Assembly: GCA_003313425.1 (NCBI GenBank) | Contig: NHZP01000007.1 | Location: forward strand, 1,364,001-1,428,000 | DNA length: 64,000 nt | DNA from: Pseudopyrenochaeta lycopersici | Taxonomy: Eukaryota; Ascomycota; Dothideomycetes; Pleosporales; Pseudopyrenochaetaceae | Direction of reading: 5' to 3' | Shown: positions 37,972-49,158 of the stretch, one piece after another | How the letters are laid out: each line of letters opens with the position of its first letter | Numbering within the stretch: the first letter of the stretch is position 1 | Translations under genes and position numbers: made by a program | The notes under the pieces: model-generated | Told to the model about the DNA's origin: nothing | Databases searched by the model: none | The model's input: the letters and a program-made list of their open reading frames with translations, nothing else

Positions 37972-38329
37972 GGTTGCGGTGAGCAGATGTGGCGCTGGAA
38001 ATTTGGGCGATAGACAGGCTGCCGTGCGAGGGCTTAATCATATCATAATGCTAGCAAAGCGCGTGTCGCATGCCCTCATATCGAATGGACAAAGCATGAC
38101 AAGGTGTCAAGAAGAAAGTGGGAGCCTTGAGCGGTCAGTATCCGCCATGGTTGTTTTCCGATGCTCACTGGGAGCTCTGACGCAACCGTTTCGCTAAAGT
38201 GGCGCCTGTGCATGTGAGCGAGCCAGCCACCCATGTCCCATGAGCCAAAGTGCATCACTCGTCCTACTAAGGGCTTCACTAACTGCCAGGTTTTACAACA
38301 AAAGACACTGTCGCAACAGAAAATTGTGT
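37972..38329. other. Short intergenic region upstream of DDHD gene
   Basis: 358 bp, tandem minus-strand genes; the DDHD promoter lies here. Nothing else seen. Confidence 0.5.
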
Positions 38330-39523
38330 TCATACCCAGGCATAATGTTCATTATTCACCCATAGCGGAGCTGATTCGCGAATACCGCCTGCCTCCTCAT
38401 ACCACATGCCACTTGCCACGCTGTCCTCCTCACGCTCTTCTACTATATAATCCATTTCCATTTGCGTTAACATATGCTTGACTAACGGCGTTGGGTCCCA
38501 AAGCACAACGACATCAAGCTTCCATTCCGAGGCTTCCGCTTGCGCAGCTTGCAGGACAACTTCCAAGTAGCGCATTTGCTCATCGTACTGGTCTCCGTGG
38601 GGGAGCTTCTCTGCATCCGAGGCCAGACGAGTAGCTGTTTGGTCTACTTCCATGACAAGCCGTAAAATGTAGAGGACATTGTTCGGTGAATCAATATCAT
38701 GGCGACTGTAGTAACGATGTGTCCACAATGCCCATACCTGGCTGCCTATAGGCCCTACAATTGCTCCTTTAGCTTGCGGCGTCTTTCCAAAAAGGTATTC
38801 GCAGGCAAAATCCTCCTTCGAGAGATGCCAACAGATATGGTCATGGTCTGGAATGATTGCCATGCGCGTGTTCACTTCCGTAGTAGGAGTCGCCATGTGT
38901 TTTCGAAGCAGTTGTTCGTCTCTCTCACATAAGGCTTGGAGGTCCGCGGTTTGTACATCTCTAATCAGTGGTGATTTGGGAATCGGTAGAGGCTGAAGCT
39001 CGATCTGAGAGTTCGACTCATTAGGTCGCCAACCCAGCTTTGCGTAATAGCTTTTGCCAATGTCCGAGTAGAGTATGCTTCCAATGCATCGAGTATCACC
39101 TGTTTGCCAGGTGACGAGTGTTTGGGCCAATTCCCGCATCATACGCTGTGGATAGCCCCTGCCTCTGTACTCTGGAGCACAGAAAACGCTGGCGATGCCA
39201 TGTACAATGTTCTCACAAACATGTCCTTCCGTATCACTCGTCAATGAGCGTTTTCGGAAGCTTTCGCAAGAGCTCAGGATTTGACGTTGGCCTGATGGAA
39301 GACCTTTGTCCACGAGGACCCAAGTGGTTAGTCCGCCGTCTTTTGCCAAAGGGACAGTCGCCAGGAATGAAGCTTCTTTTAGAAAGACAGGAAGCGTAAG
39401 CGAGTCTTTCCACTCGACTGAAGTATTCGTCGAGATTGTGATCAGCTCATCATATGTGGGATGAGAAAGATTGAGATGCGGAGAATGTGGGTCTGGTAAG
39501 TCGTCGATCTTGGTGAAAGACAT
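38330..39523 (-). CDS. Lyc1-like GNAT acetyltransferase
   Basis: Related to the Yarrowia Lyc1 lysine N6-acetyltransferase, the first step of one lysine-degradation route; cytosolic. Single exon, 397 aa from MSFTKIDDLPDPHSPHLNLS; an in-frame ATG at 39598 would add 25 Pro-rich residues. The acetyl-CoA pocket is clear: SVFCAPEYRGRGYPQRMMRE (R-G-x-G-x type), then SILYSDIGKSYYAKLGWRP, a hallmark of the Lyc1 group. The C-terminal half (about 200-397) is the less conserved Lyc1 C-terminal domain. No neighbouring lysine pathway gene is visible. Substrate is inferred from family only. Confidence 0.87.
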   Translation of the reverse strand: MSFTKIDDLPDPHSPHLNLSHPTYDELITISTNTSVEWKDSLTLPVFLKEASFLATVPLAKDGGLTTWVLVDKGLPSGQRQILSSCESFRKRSLTSDTEGHVCENIVHGIASVFCAPEYRGRGYPQRMMRELAQTLVTWQTGDTRCIGSILYSDIGKSYYAKLGWRPNESNSQIELQPLPIPKSPLIRDVQTADLQALCERDEQLLRKHMATPTTEVNTRMAIIPDHDHICWHLSKEDFACEYLFGKTPQAKGAIVGPIGSQVWALWTHRYYSRHDIDSPNNVLYILRLVMEVDQTATRLASDAEKLPHGDQYDEQMRYLEVVLQAAQAEASEWKLDVVVLWDPTPLVKHMLTQMEMDYIVEEREEDSVASGMWYEEAGGIRESAPLWVNNEHYAWV

Positions 39524-40800
39524 GTTAGCTGCCACCAGTAGAATCGTCGGGGTCTGTTGATGATAGGGAGGGGGAAAAGGGAGAGGCTTGAACTTCAATA
39601 GCTGGACTACCTGGGTAGACTGATAGAGACAACGTTAACAATCTTATAGCATTAGAGCCTATGTCAACTAGAATTGAAATGCTAAACTATTGAACTGTTA
39701 ATACAGTCCGTTGTGCCCCTCACAGCAGGTGCGACTTAGCCCCACCACAATCTAAGCGGCGCTTTCCAGTTCTAGTCTCCGCATCAACACATTCCCAACC
39801 TATCAACTTCCAGCCAGCACAATTCGAGTGTCAAAATATATTTATACCCCTGTTAAGGACGAAATTTTCGAAGTCGAGATATTCGTCTTAAAAGACTACG
39901 TTTGTTCCTACACTGTTGAAGGCGTTACCAAGTCAGCGTGGCGGACTCTATCGCTGATTCAACTAGAACCTGCAGAGATGTAAGGAGGTTGTAGAAAGAC
40001 ATTGCACTCAGAGTTGGTAAAGCAAGAAATTCGCAGCAAGTTGTAGGTTTACCGTTACCTAGACTAAAGATAGAGCAGATCTACAGCGCCGCAACCACGA
40101 CGGTGACAAGGATATTGCAAAGACTTATGTAAGTAATTGCTGAAAACATTACCGCGAATTGATTGCCATACATTCTGCAAAGAAAGATCTAATCATAAAT
40201 TTAGTGGCAAGGAGACTAAACTACGGACTCGAAGCTGGAATATGTTTCATCCGGCGAAGTGCAGAGTAGAAGATGGAAGAGGTGTCAAGTAGGAAGGGCT
40301 TAGAGCTCTTGGCCAATTGATCAGGATTTAGGAACCTGATGGGGCCGCTTACTATTATTTTTAGATGGAAATCATTTGCACTGCAGAACGGGTAGTGCAC
40401 AAGGTTAGTTGGCTCTAGGGTGTGATAGGTGCTAATGCTTAAGTCTATGTCTGACTACGCAGGCATATGCACGCAACTCCAGCCTTGTTTCACGGCCTGA
40501 TAACGCTTTTATTGATAGTAAAGAGGTGTAGCACATCTTGGAGAAGAGCTCTGGAGTTTGATGAATCTCTTTCGGTTCAGTCTCTCTCCGAGTAACTCCA
40601 TGCGCGGCGTCCTTTGGCACAAGAAATTGGCCAAGTTGCGGCGTATAAAGTGCGGTCACTACTGAAAAGCTCAGCTGGTATGGACTATGGTAAGTCGCCT
40701 TTTGCTCATTCACCTGCGCTAAATTCGTGTGGCGCAGTCTGTGCAGATCGTGCCCAGTGGTTAGACGAATGCCAAATCCACGATCATGCATCGCGCCTTA
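39524..40800. other. Intergenic region left of the transposon
   Basis: 1.28 kb, AT-richer than its surroundings with many TA-rich words, possibly old decayed repeat DNA. A 119-codon minus-strand frame (40432-40791) ends at the transposon edge but shows no family features. The LYC1-like promoter is at the left. Confidence 0.4.
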
Positions 40801-40845
40801 CCGAGGCTCACCTCGTAACGCCCGGCCCCTCGTAACGCCCGCTCC
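40801..40845 (+). repeat. Left terminal inverted repeat
   Basis: Starts CCGAGGCTCACCTCG. It contains the word CTCGTAACGCCC twice, at 40812-40823 and 40829-40840, 17 bp apart, a likely double transposase-binding site. Confidence 0.95.
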
Positions 40846-40889
40846 TCAACAATAGCACGGTTTTTTCAACACCACGTATCTCAACCAAT

Positions 40890-42773
40890 ATGGACCCAGT
40901 TATAGATGCGCTTACAGCTATCAACTCCTTGGAGTCTGGAGAAGATATTAACTACACAAAATTGGCGAATGCCTATGGCGTTGACCGTAGAACGATCGCA
41001 AGGCGGCACCAGCTCATTTCAACCTCGCGAGAAGTCAAAGCTCAAAATCAACAAAATCTCCATCCACACCAAGAAAAGGAGCTCATCCAGTACATCATCC
41101 AGCTCACTAAGCGAGGCCTGCCACCTAGCAGGGCTATGATTCGAAACTTTGCTTCTCAAATAGCTAAAAAAGACATAGGAAAGAACTGGGTTGATCGCTT
41201 TGTCAAGCGGCACAGCATCCATCTCATCTCTTAATATGCAGTTGGTATGGATAACAGCCGCCACAAGGCTGATTCCTTCAATAAGTATAGCCTCTATTTT
41301 AAGCTTTTAGATAATAAGATCAAGCAATATAAGATAGAAGCTCAACATACATATAATATGGATGAAAAGGGGTTCCTATTAGGAGTAATAGGCAGGTTGA
41401 AGAGGATATTCAGCAGGACCTTATATGAGCGGGGGAACTATAGATCTTTCATCCAGGGTGGTAACAGAGAGTGGATTACCTTGATAGCCTGCATCTGCGC
41501 GGATGGATCATCTCTAGAGCCTGCCCTGATATTTCAGTCAGCCTCATGCTCAATCCAGGACAGCTGGCTGCAAGAGTTTGATCCTGAGGATGATCAAGCT
41601 CGCTTTACCTCATCTCCCTTAGGATGGACAAACAACGATATAGGCCTAGCATGGCTGAAACAAGTGTTTGATCGCAACACCAAGGCAAAAGCTCGATCCT
41701 CCTATCGATTACTCATCCTTGATGGCCATGGATCTCATGTTTCTATGGATTTTATTGACTATTGCGACTAAAACAAGATCCTCCTAGCTATCTATCCTCC
41801 TCACTCAACCCATAGCTTACAGCTACTTGACGTGAGCATGTTCAAGCCTCTCTCACTCGCGTACTCAGAGGAGATCTCACAGTTCATGGAGAGAAGCCAG
41901 GGGCTAGTCTCTATCAGCAAAAGAGACTTCTATCCTTTCTTCAAAGCAGCCTAGGCAGCTTCATTTAAAAAGGAGACCATCCTTAAGGCCTTTAAGGCAA
42001 CTGGCCTATCGCCCTTTAATCCTGAGGTTATCCTTAAAAAGTTCAACACCAGGCTAGCTATGCAGGGGAATATAAGCGATAGTGAGTCCTTAGAGCTGAG
42101 TGCTGGGAATTAGAGGGAGCTAGAGGCGCTAGTACGCCACGTTGTCACGCATCGCGAGGATAAAGGGGCTAGAAAGCTCAGCAGGATCTTTCACCACATC
42201 TGCACTAAAAAGGCCATCCTTAAGCATGAAGTAACAGCTATAAGAGGCGCTCTTATCTATGAGAGGAAGCGCAGGAAGCAGAGCAAGGTCCTCCCATTGC
42301 AGCCAGATGAGGACTATCATGGTGGTGCTGTATTCTGGTCACCTAAGAAAGTGAAGGAGGCACGTGACCGACAGGAGGCTAGAGCTCGCAAGGAGGAGGA
42401 GCAGCAACGTCAAAAGCTTGAAGCAGCTAAGCATCGTAAGGAGCAAAAGCAGGCCAAGGCTGAGATGGTTCAAGCAAGGCGAGTAGCTAGGGCTGAGGCT
42501 AGGTTACTGAGGCAGAGGGAAAAGGCAGATCGAGCTGCTGATCAGGCCGCCAGGCGGGCTGCTCGCAAGGCTGCAAAACGACTCAAACAAGCTCTCAAAT
42601 TGTCCCAAAAAGGAAAAAAGAGCAGCCTTAAAACTGCTGCAAAGGCTGTTACTAGAAAAAGGCAGGTTGTGAGGCCTCGCAGTGTTGAGAAGGCCGCAGG
42701 TGCAGAATCAGGCCTACCGCCTGTTTTGTCACGTGGCGGCCGCGAAATCAAAGCTCCTATCAAGTACCAGTAG
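40890..42773 (+). pseudogene. Transposase pseudogene (pogo/Fot1 DDE)
   Basis: One continuous frame of 627 codons interrupted by stops at 41232 (TAA), 41769 (TAA), 41952 (TAG) and 42111 (TAG), with no frameshift. N-terminal helix-turn-helix (INYTKLANAYGVDRRTIARR), then a CENP-B-like region (GKNWVDRFVKRH), then the DDE core: first Asp in YNMDEKGF, second in LILDGHGSHVS, third in STHSLQLLDVSMFKP. The end is a long Lys/Arg/Ala/Gln coiled-coil-like tail (about 42340-42680). All four stops can arise by C-to-T change in a CAA or CAG codon (CpA context), the preferred RIP target. I do not rebuild the protein here. Confidence 0.93.
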
Positions 42774-42879
42774 CTCTAGATAGCTATTAGCCTTATGAAT
42801 CGATCCACCAGAAAAAATCGCGATAATAGCTATAGTATGAGGCTCAATAGCCTCAAGTTTGTTGATGGGTTTGATGTTC

Positions 42880-42924
42880 GGAGTGGGCGTTACGAGGGGC
42901 CGGGCGTTACGAGGTGAGCCTCGG
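42880..42924 (-). repeat. Right terminal inverted repeat
   Basis: Reverse complement of the left repeat with a single mismatch (A for G at repeat position 41). Followed directly by TA. Confidence 0.95.
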
Positions 42925-43804
42925 TAGCCTCGCGAAGACACCTGAAGTCTTTGCGTTCACGGTAACGATGTGTCCCACGTCGCATCTCATTTCTTACTCC
43001 CTGCCTCGTCGTCTGCCTTCTCACGCGACGTAGCTACGATCGTCAGTCTAATCACGCTTTGCTATGGGTGTAACCAAAGATACAAACCAAACATCGCATA
43101 AGACGCGCCGGACCAACATTCCATTTTCGCTTAAGGTTTCGCTTAACTTTCATATTAGTTTGATCATGTCAATCTCCACTTCCTTCATTCCACGTGCGAA
43201 TTGCAGAAAGGGGCGGCTTCCTGTCCCAATTTGTGCAGTGCTCAGAACCAGCCCCCATCAGCTGGTACGCCTTGTGTTGGGCGTAAGCCCACGCTAGACC
43301 TGTTGTACTATTTTGGGCGTATTGGGAAGGATTCAAGCTTTTGACCAATGGCCAAACTACACAAACAACATCCCTACCTACGGCAGAGTGATAGCCTTCG
43401 ACTGTCAATTAAAATTCCACGAACCTTTGAGCCCCATCACAGGCAGTGTTTCGCTACAATCGCTCCAATCCCTTAAGAAATCGACACGCTGCGGACTCCT
43501 AATGCGACCTGTTGTGCTGTCATACAAGGCTGTGGTATCTCGCCAAGTATCCCAACGGCACGGCACACGCGCCAAGCATAGCGGTGCTATCACGTATTTC
43601 GCTGCACGGATGCAGGAAAGTCAGTTCTCTTGGAAGTGCAGTTAAGACTTCCATAGCTGTGCCGCATCCTGCGATCCTGCGATCATCTTTTGCCTCGCTA
43701 TTCCTCCCAACCTCCTCTGTTCAATCCTTCTCTTATTCCCTTAAACTACGAATGCGCATACTCCAGAACCAGTAATATTTAGTCTTGATACGGTTATCCA
43801 CAGA
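42925..43804. other. Intergenic region right of the transposon
   Basis: 880 bp, moderate composition. Short frames on both strands (for example 43169-43593 minus) have no recognisable domain. It includes the promoter of the next gene. Confidence 0.4.
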
Positions 43805-44982
43805 ATGGCGGAAGTCGGCTATACACCAGCTGCTCCAGGAGACTTCTTCTGTCCAGCCGGAGGAACTTGGTACATTAAACGCACGGATGCAGTATAAGGA
43901 TGGCGACCGACGAAGTCGCTGACTGTAGAAGCTGCTCCGCAACTTTGCTGAATAATAGTTCTAACAAATTCAGGTACGCGTGCCAAACCGGGACAAATTT
44001 CATAGGATGTTGTACTTCTGATCCGTGCACAACTGGTTGTTTTGGGGATCGCCTCCGCCCTGCTGGTGTTTCAACGACAATTTACAATAAATATCCGGGT
44101 GGAAGTTGTGGCGGTAACACTCCATTTTGGACTTGTATGGCCGATCCGACATTTTGGGGGTGCTGCAATTCCGACCCGTGCAAAAACAACTCAACATGTG
44201 CCGTAGGCCATCTGGAGCCAGGGTTCATGAACCGTACCGATCAGTTCGAATACTTCGGCGCCCTCAACATCCTGCTTTCATCTACCGTTCCTTCCAGCAT
44301 TGCTTCAGCAACATCGAGTCCATCAGTCAGTGCAACAGCCAGCTCAACGCCGGCTTCATCCAACTCTGGCTCTTCCTCAAAAGTCTCTGGTGCGGTAATT
44401 GGCGGCGCAGTGGGAGGTGCGGTCGCACTCCTCTTGATCATTGGAGCGGTAGTTTTCCTCCTCTGCCGCAGGAAGAGGCGCAAACAGAAATCGGATGGCA
44501 GTGAGGCAGAAAATGACGCTACCATCCCAGCGATATCAGAGAAAGATTCAAATGTACCGGCACATTCACCACAATTTGGTGGACAATCACGTTCGTAGCT
44601 CTGAGCACATTAGAGCGATCATTTGCTAACAACAGACTCAGCGCCTCCTACATACTCATATCACAATCAAGCGCTCTCTCAAAGTAAGTCTATGACGATG
44701 AAGCATCTCCATCATCAGCAGTGGTCTTACAATCGAATAGATCCCCAAGAACTACCAGCAGAGCCCGTAGATCCGTCTGCCACGAACAGATACTCGGAGC
44801 TACCAGCGCAGACCGCAGCGCATCGCTTGTCTGAACTTCCCGCTGGAGCCCCTCATGCGGCAGAGCTTGAGTCGCCGGAGGTCTCTCCCATGCCACCACA
44901 GACAGAATTTGCATCTAATACGGCGGAACGACCAGCGCAAGGGTTGGGCGTCACGGGTGTTGGAGAAGAAGCCAGTCGCTAA
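43805..44982 (+). CDS. Cys-rich single-pass membrane protein
   Basis: No known function. Exons 43805-43869, 43974-44590 and 44636-44982 give 342 aa. Splicing creates CPAGGTWYACQTGTNFIGCC, a pattern seen in fungal Cys-rich modules of the type C-P-x-G-x-x-W-Y-x-C...GCC.SDPC; a second module reads GGNTPFWTCMADPTFWGCC then NSDPC. A Ser/Thr-rich stalk (about 155-185) leads to one membrane helix (GGAVGGAVALLLIIGAVVFL) and a basic stop-transfer KRRKQK. The cytosolic tail has repeats of SELPAQ/SELPAG and is Pro/Glu-rich. No signal peptide is visible at the start. A further intron (44689-44744) before PQELPAE is possible, in frame. It resembles fungal wall-sensor-like architectures, but this is only architectural. 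Confidence 0.75.
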
Positions 44983-45854
44983 GGTTTAAGTTCGCCAACG
45001 CGCTTCAGCATAATACATAATTTTAATGTAATTTTCATGAACGACAGCATCTGGTGGGCAGTGCACAGCGGTGACTGCCTATGACATATTTTATCGCCTC
45101 TCTCTGGAATCAGGATTTTTCGGATCTCGTGTGCGATATTGTCCTCGGTAGCATTACAGTTCAAGCAGTCCACTTAGGACCTGAAGTGGCATGCTCGGGC
45201 TTCTCGTGGACGATGTAGTCTGCTCAATGCCATATGCGCCAGTATTACTTGCTCAGTGATCGGTGATGGTTGCACTCTCAACCACTATCATTGGGGTTGA
45301 CCAAGAGCTCTGTCCGCTGTGAGACATCTACAAACTCTTCTTGGGGATTGGAGAATACTTCACTCGAAAATAAATCCGCCGGTGGGAATCATGGCCGCAT
45401 CTATGATTGGATTCGTTTGGCAAATACTTATATTCGCTTTGACTACAGCTTCGGATTTTTGCATACTAGGCAAAATGTTATCATATACTCATCCCGCTCT
45501 CGCTTAATAGCCTTTTCTCTACATTAGTTTTAGACCATTATTTCACATCCTAGTCGCAAATCACAAACAATCTAAGCTGCCAGCCCTACTTAGCCACTTC
45601 TACTAGCCACAAGACTCTCTTTTTAGGTCCTGCTGCGTAGTGATACATGATTTATTCAGCAGAGCAACAAAGGTGCATATTGACAGCACGGATATATACA
45701 TGGTGATGCTCGTGTCAACCAGGAGAACTTTTAAACCCCCATTTTAGGTATCTAGCCGACCCTTGGCGGCAAATGAATCCTCATGCGTTTTGCACTGTGC
45801 TGACCCCACTTTGACAGTAAGCAACAAAATAACAGCTCCCAAAATCGCATCACT
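44983..45854. other. Intergenic region upstream of the HET gene
   Basis: 872 bp; AT-rich toward its centre. No gene, RNA or repeat supported. Confidence 0.45.
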
Positions 45855-47792
45855 ATGAAGTCGCTTTATACTTATCGTGCTCTGGAGACACCGAATACGA
45901 TCCGTTTGCTTGAGCTACAAGCAGGTACTGGTGATCAGGATCTCCAAGGCCGCCTCTTTCACGTGAATCTCGCCGATTACCAAGGTCCTTGTGAGCTCTC
46001 TTTCCGAGAAACAGATTGGAATGAAGAGCCGACTAATTTCCTGGACGTCGAAATTCGTTGCTGGTGCGACGCTGGCCCTGGCCGTCATGACCTTGCAAAT
46101 ACAAATGTTATACCATACTACGCCTTGTCCTATGTTTGGGGGAGTTCTGTCTTTGATGAGCGACTTGAGAGTATTGATGGTTCAATTGCGATAACGGCAA
46201 GCCTGAAGACCGCTCTGCAACATATTCGGCTACCTCATCGCGTAATGTACATATGGGCCGATCAAATTTGTATCAATCAGCAAGACTTGGAAGAACGAGC
46301 ACATCAAGTGACTCTCATGGGAGATATATATCGCAAGACCGACCACGTTCTTGTCTGGTTGGGATTGGATTTGGACGGCCACGCACACGATATCTTCCGT
46401 TGGATTAAACAGACTAGTCTTGATCGACAACTCGTTCGCCTAGACGACGCTGAGCGCCACCCACTCGAAGAGCTTTTCCGTAGATGTGAATGGTTCTCAC
46501 GACTCTGGGTGGTGCAAGAGATCATGTTACCACGATTTGGTCACGCATACTGGGGCACTGCGCGCATAGACTTGAAACCCATCATCAGTATCCTTCAGAA
46601 TCCTTACTTGCGAGGCGAGCGCCCCTATCTGGAGGAACATTGGTTTCATCGTCTCTCGCATGCCAAATTGACCCAGAGTGGGTCTCTCTTTATTGACATG
46701 TTGAGCGAGACTAAGCGTCAGCGCTGCTCAGACCCACGCGACAGGATATATGCCCTGCTCGGTCTACCAGTCCACGAAGCCGATTACACGTCGGTTGTCT
46801 CGAAAATCATCCCAAGCTACTTGCAACCGCTTGGAGACCTGTACTACGAAGTGGCTTGTATATTAGCAAAAACAGGATACTGGCCTGGTCTATTGCTCGA
46901 AGTGGAACATGGCCCAACTGTTGGAAGCGCAGTACCCGGGTCACCATCGTGGGTTCCAGGCTGGAACAACTTTCGTCCCATTAATCCATCTTATGATCAG
47001 CCAGTCCAAGGGGAGATCCCATCAATAGATGAAGAACAGGATTTGGAGCAAGGTACGCCAGCTCAGTCATCTTGGCTCGGGTACATGCCTTTTTCTGTAG
47101 AACCCGGTACAAAGTCCCTCATATTGCAAGGACTTAAGGTTGCTACTCTCGTGGAAGTCTCTGAATGTCTCACAGAGTTCGAAATTATTACGAAATTTTG
47201 GTACAACCACATCAGGGTGCTTCCACTTGCAGTGGAAATGGGGCGATCGAGGCCTGAGCTCGCATTATGTGATGTAATACTGAATTTGTCGTCCTTCGCT
47301 TCTGACACTGAACGGGCATTGTTGTTCCTCGAGAAATGCGAAATTATCGGGAAAGACATATCGGCTAGTGGTGGAAATCTTACGAAGGAACAAATGATGT
47401 TTGCTGCCATACGATCAGCCGTGCAGCTGGAACATTCCGACTTCGTCAAAGCTGCAGCAGCAAAAGCTGCAACGAGACCAAGTAGCGTCTTCCCGGGGGC
47501 ATTTGAATACGGCTGTGAAAACGAGATCATTGATGTTCTAGGCTATCACATACGAAATCGACGATTATTGATGCTGAGCAACAATTACATTGGCGTAGCG
47601 CCTGAAGCGACTAGGAAACATGACATTTGCGTACTATTCGCGGGCATCGATAACCCTTTTATACTTCGCCCTCAGAACGGCTATTTTGAATTTGTGGGCG
47701 CCGCACACATATCTGGAATCATGGGATCAGATGTCGTTAAAGAATGTCAGACGCAGGGAGCAGATCAACTTAAGAACTTCAACCTCCAGTAG
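45855..47792 (+). CDS. Heterokaryon-incompatibility (HET) domain protein
   Basis: HET-domain protein; the family triggers cell death after fusion of genetically different hyphae, but most members are untested. Single exon, 645 aa. HET-domain blocks are intact: IPYYALSYVWGS (about 86-97), IWADQICINQQDLEERAHQV (133-152), IYRKTDHVLVWLG and the block FRRCEWFSRLWVVQE, then SDPRDRIYALLGL. The C-terminal half (about 350-645) has no repeats or partner domain I recognise and ends in the FEFVGAAHISGIMG region usual in HET proteins of this length. No stop or frameshift; it looks intact. Confidence 0.93.
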   Translation: MKSLYTYRALETPNTIRLLELQAGTGDQDLQGRLFHVNLADYQGPCELSFRETDWNEEPTNFLDVEIRCWCDAGPGRHDLANTNVIPYYALSYVWGSSVFDERLESIDGSIAITASLKTALQHIRLPHRVMYIWADQICINQQDLEERAHQVTLMGDIYRKTDHVLVWLGLDLDGHAHDIFRWIKQTSLDRQLVRLDDAERHPLEELFRRCEWFSRLWVVQEIMLPRFGHAYWGTARIDLKPIISILQNPYLRGERPYLEEHWFHRLSHAKLTQSGSLFIDMLSETKRQRCSDPRDRIYALLGLPVHEADYTSVVSKIIPSYLQPLGDLYYEVACILAKTGYWPGLLLEVEHGPTVGSAVPGSPSWVPGWNNFRPINPSYDQPVQGEIPSIDEEQDLEQGTPAQSSWLGYMPFSVEPGTKSLILQGLKVATLVEVSECLTEFEIITKFWYNHIRVLPLAVEMGRSRPELALCDVILNLSSFASDTERALLFLEKCEIIGKDISASGGNLTKEQMMFAAIRSAVQLEHSDFVKAAAAKAATRPSSVFPGAFEYGCENEIIDVLGYHIRNRRLLMLSNNYIGVAPEATRKHDICVLFAGIDNPFILRPQNGYFEFVGAAHISGIMGSDVVKECQTQGADQLKNFNLQ

Positions 47793-48389
47793 GATCGTCC
47801 TAATTGTGGGACTATATGTGCTCATCATATTCATAGATGTTAGATCACCTTGAAGTTACTGTTTGCTAAAGTCATAAAAACTCTCACCGCCTATTTCTAG
47901 TATCAAGTTTTTCTAGCTACTAATAAATAACATCATATAAATATATAAAGATAGTTGGGGAACTGTGACTCAAATAGAAGAATTTCTGTGTCTTTATATC
48001 GTCGAGTATGCCAACAGCACTTATCAGAAAAGGGGCGTAAGATATGTGACTGAAAGTATACATAGTATGAACAGCCGAAAGTCTAAATTTCACTGTGGAG
48101 TTGAGCTCATTGGCAACGCACTGCATAAAGTGCAGCTTTCATAGGTAGCCTGTTGAAGCCGGCCCGAACGTCATTTCGGAGCCACCGGATCAACACAACA
48201 ACTGAATAAGATCGTCAAAGAAGCGCCGATCCAGCTAAATACCTTTAAATTCTAATTAAAATCTGTACACCCCAATATTTTGACACTCCTTGTCGCTGTG
48301 TACCACGCCAACCACCACCCTCGCTTGAACTTCCTCATCACTTCAAACACACGCCGTTTAGAGCGACACTGCACATCTTAACCGACAAG
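47793..48389. other. Intergenic AT-rich region
   Basis: 597 bp between the HET gene and the secreted-protein gene. AT-rich on the left; CACGCCAACCACCACCC and a pyrimidine-rich leader on the right. Nothing else seen. Confidence 0.45.
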
Positions 48390-48959
48390 ATGTTTTCCAA
48401 AGTTGTCTTGAATGCTTTCGTTGCCCTTGCTAGCCTCACTTCTGCAAGCCCGTACCAGCAACGCCAGACTGGAGGTGGTGTTGCGATAACCGATCTTGGT
48501 CAGAACGTCACCTCCACAGGTGGTTCTGGCAATGTCGCAGCGGCTGGGTCTCTATCAAAGTTCGGTGATATTGGCGTTGGTATGTGGCAATATTCCTGAA
48601 TCATGGAGTACGAGTACTGACTTCAACCTGCAGGCTGCGGTATAAACTGGCAGAGTGATGTATCCTATGGAGGTAATATTATGCGTCAAAATCCCTGATA
48701 TTTTCACTAAACATGCATTTAAGGCGGAATTCAAGCTGGATCAGAAACGTTTGGTTTGGGTGGTGGCTTCACCATCAAACCAAATTCCATTGAAGTTGGC
48801 GCGGGAATTGGCCTCAACTCTGCCAACGCAAGCGCAAGCATCCAATTCTCTGGCACAACGAATGGAGCTTTCGAACTGCTTTTCGAAAGCTCGTCGGAAA
48901 TTGTATGCACACCAGGAGTGCAGGATGGAAAGTCGATTGTGAGGTGTAAAACGATATGA
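48390..48959 (+). CDS. Small secreted protein
   Basis: Unknown function. Exons 48390-48579, 48634-48672 (39 nt) and 48724-48959 give 154 aa. The first 20 residues (MFSKVVLNAFVALASLTSAS) form a clear signal peptide, followed by PYQQRQ with a possible Kex2-like site (Gln-Arg). The mature part is Gly/Ser/Ala-rich (GLGGGFTIKPNSIEVGAGIG) with alternating hydrophobic residues suggesting beta strands, and has three Cys (GCGINWQ, SEIVCTPG and VRCKTI). Both exon junctions fall in glycines and keep frame. It is transcribed toward the Zn2Cys6 cluster regulator but shares no motif with the cluster. Candidate surface or effector-like protein by size and signal only. Confidence 0.8.
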
Positions 48960-49158
48960 GGCCTACCTAATGAAAGAGAAGGAATCTAGTGGATGCACAG
49001 GATCATCGACTGTAACTAGCAGTGCAAAATATACTATAATCAGAGTTTCAAAACAACATAGCACCTAACTATTTCTAGCCCGCTCCGAGAGGCTGAAAAA
49101 CCCACTTCAGAACTGTACCCTTGGGATTTCGAGATGCACAAGGTCTGCCATTCAGCTT

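Larger units (their letters stand above)
40801..42924 (+). mobile_element. pogo/Fot1-type Tc1-mariner DNA transposon, full length, inactive
   Basis: 2124 bp element bounded by 45-bp terminal inverted repeats that differ at one base, and flanked by TA on both sides (40799-40800 and 42925-42926), the target-site duplication of Tc1/mariner/pogo elements. It carries one transposase frame with four internal stops. Preserved ends and a nearly intact frame point to a fairly recent insertion. Confidence 0.95.

Noticed and set aside
40432..40791. 119-codon minus-strand frame next to the transposon
   Set aside because: No domain, ends arbitrarily at the element edge; may be chance or a relic.
44689..44723. 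35-nt intron in the Cys-rich membrane protein gene
   Set aside because: Shorter than any other intron here (45 nt or more) and the frame is open without it; a 56-nt alternative to 44744 remains possible.
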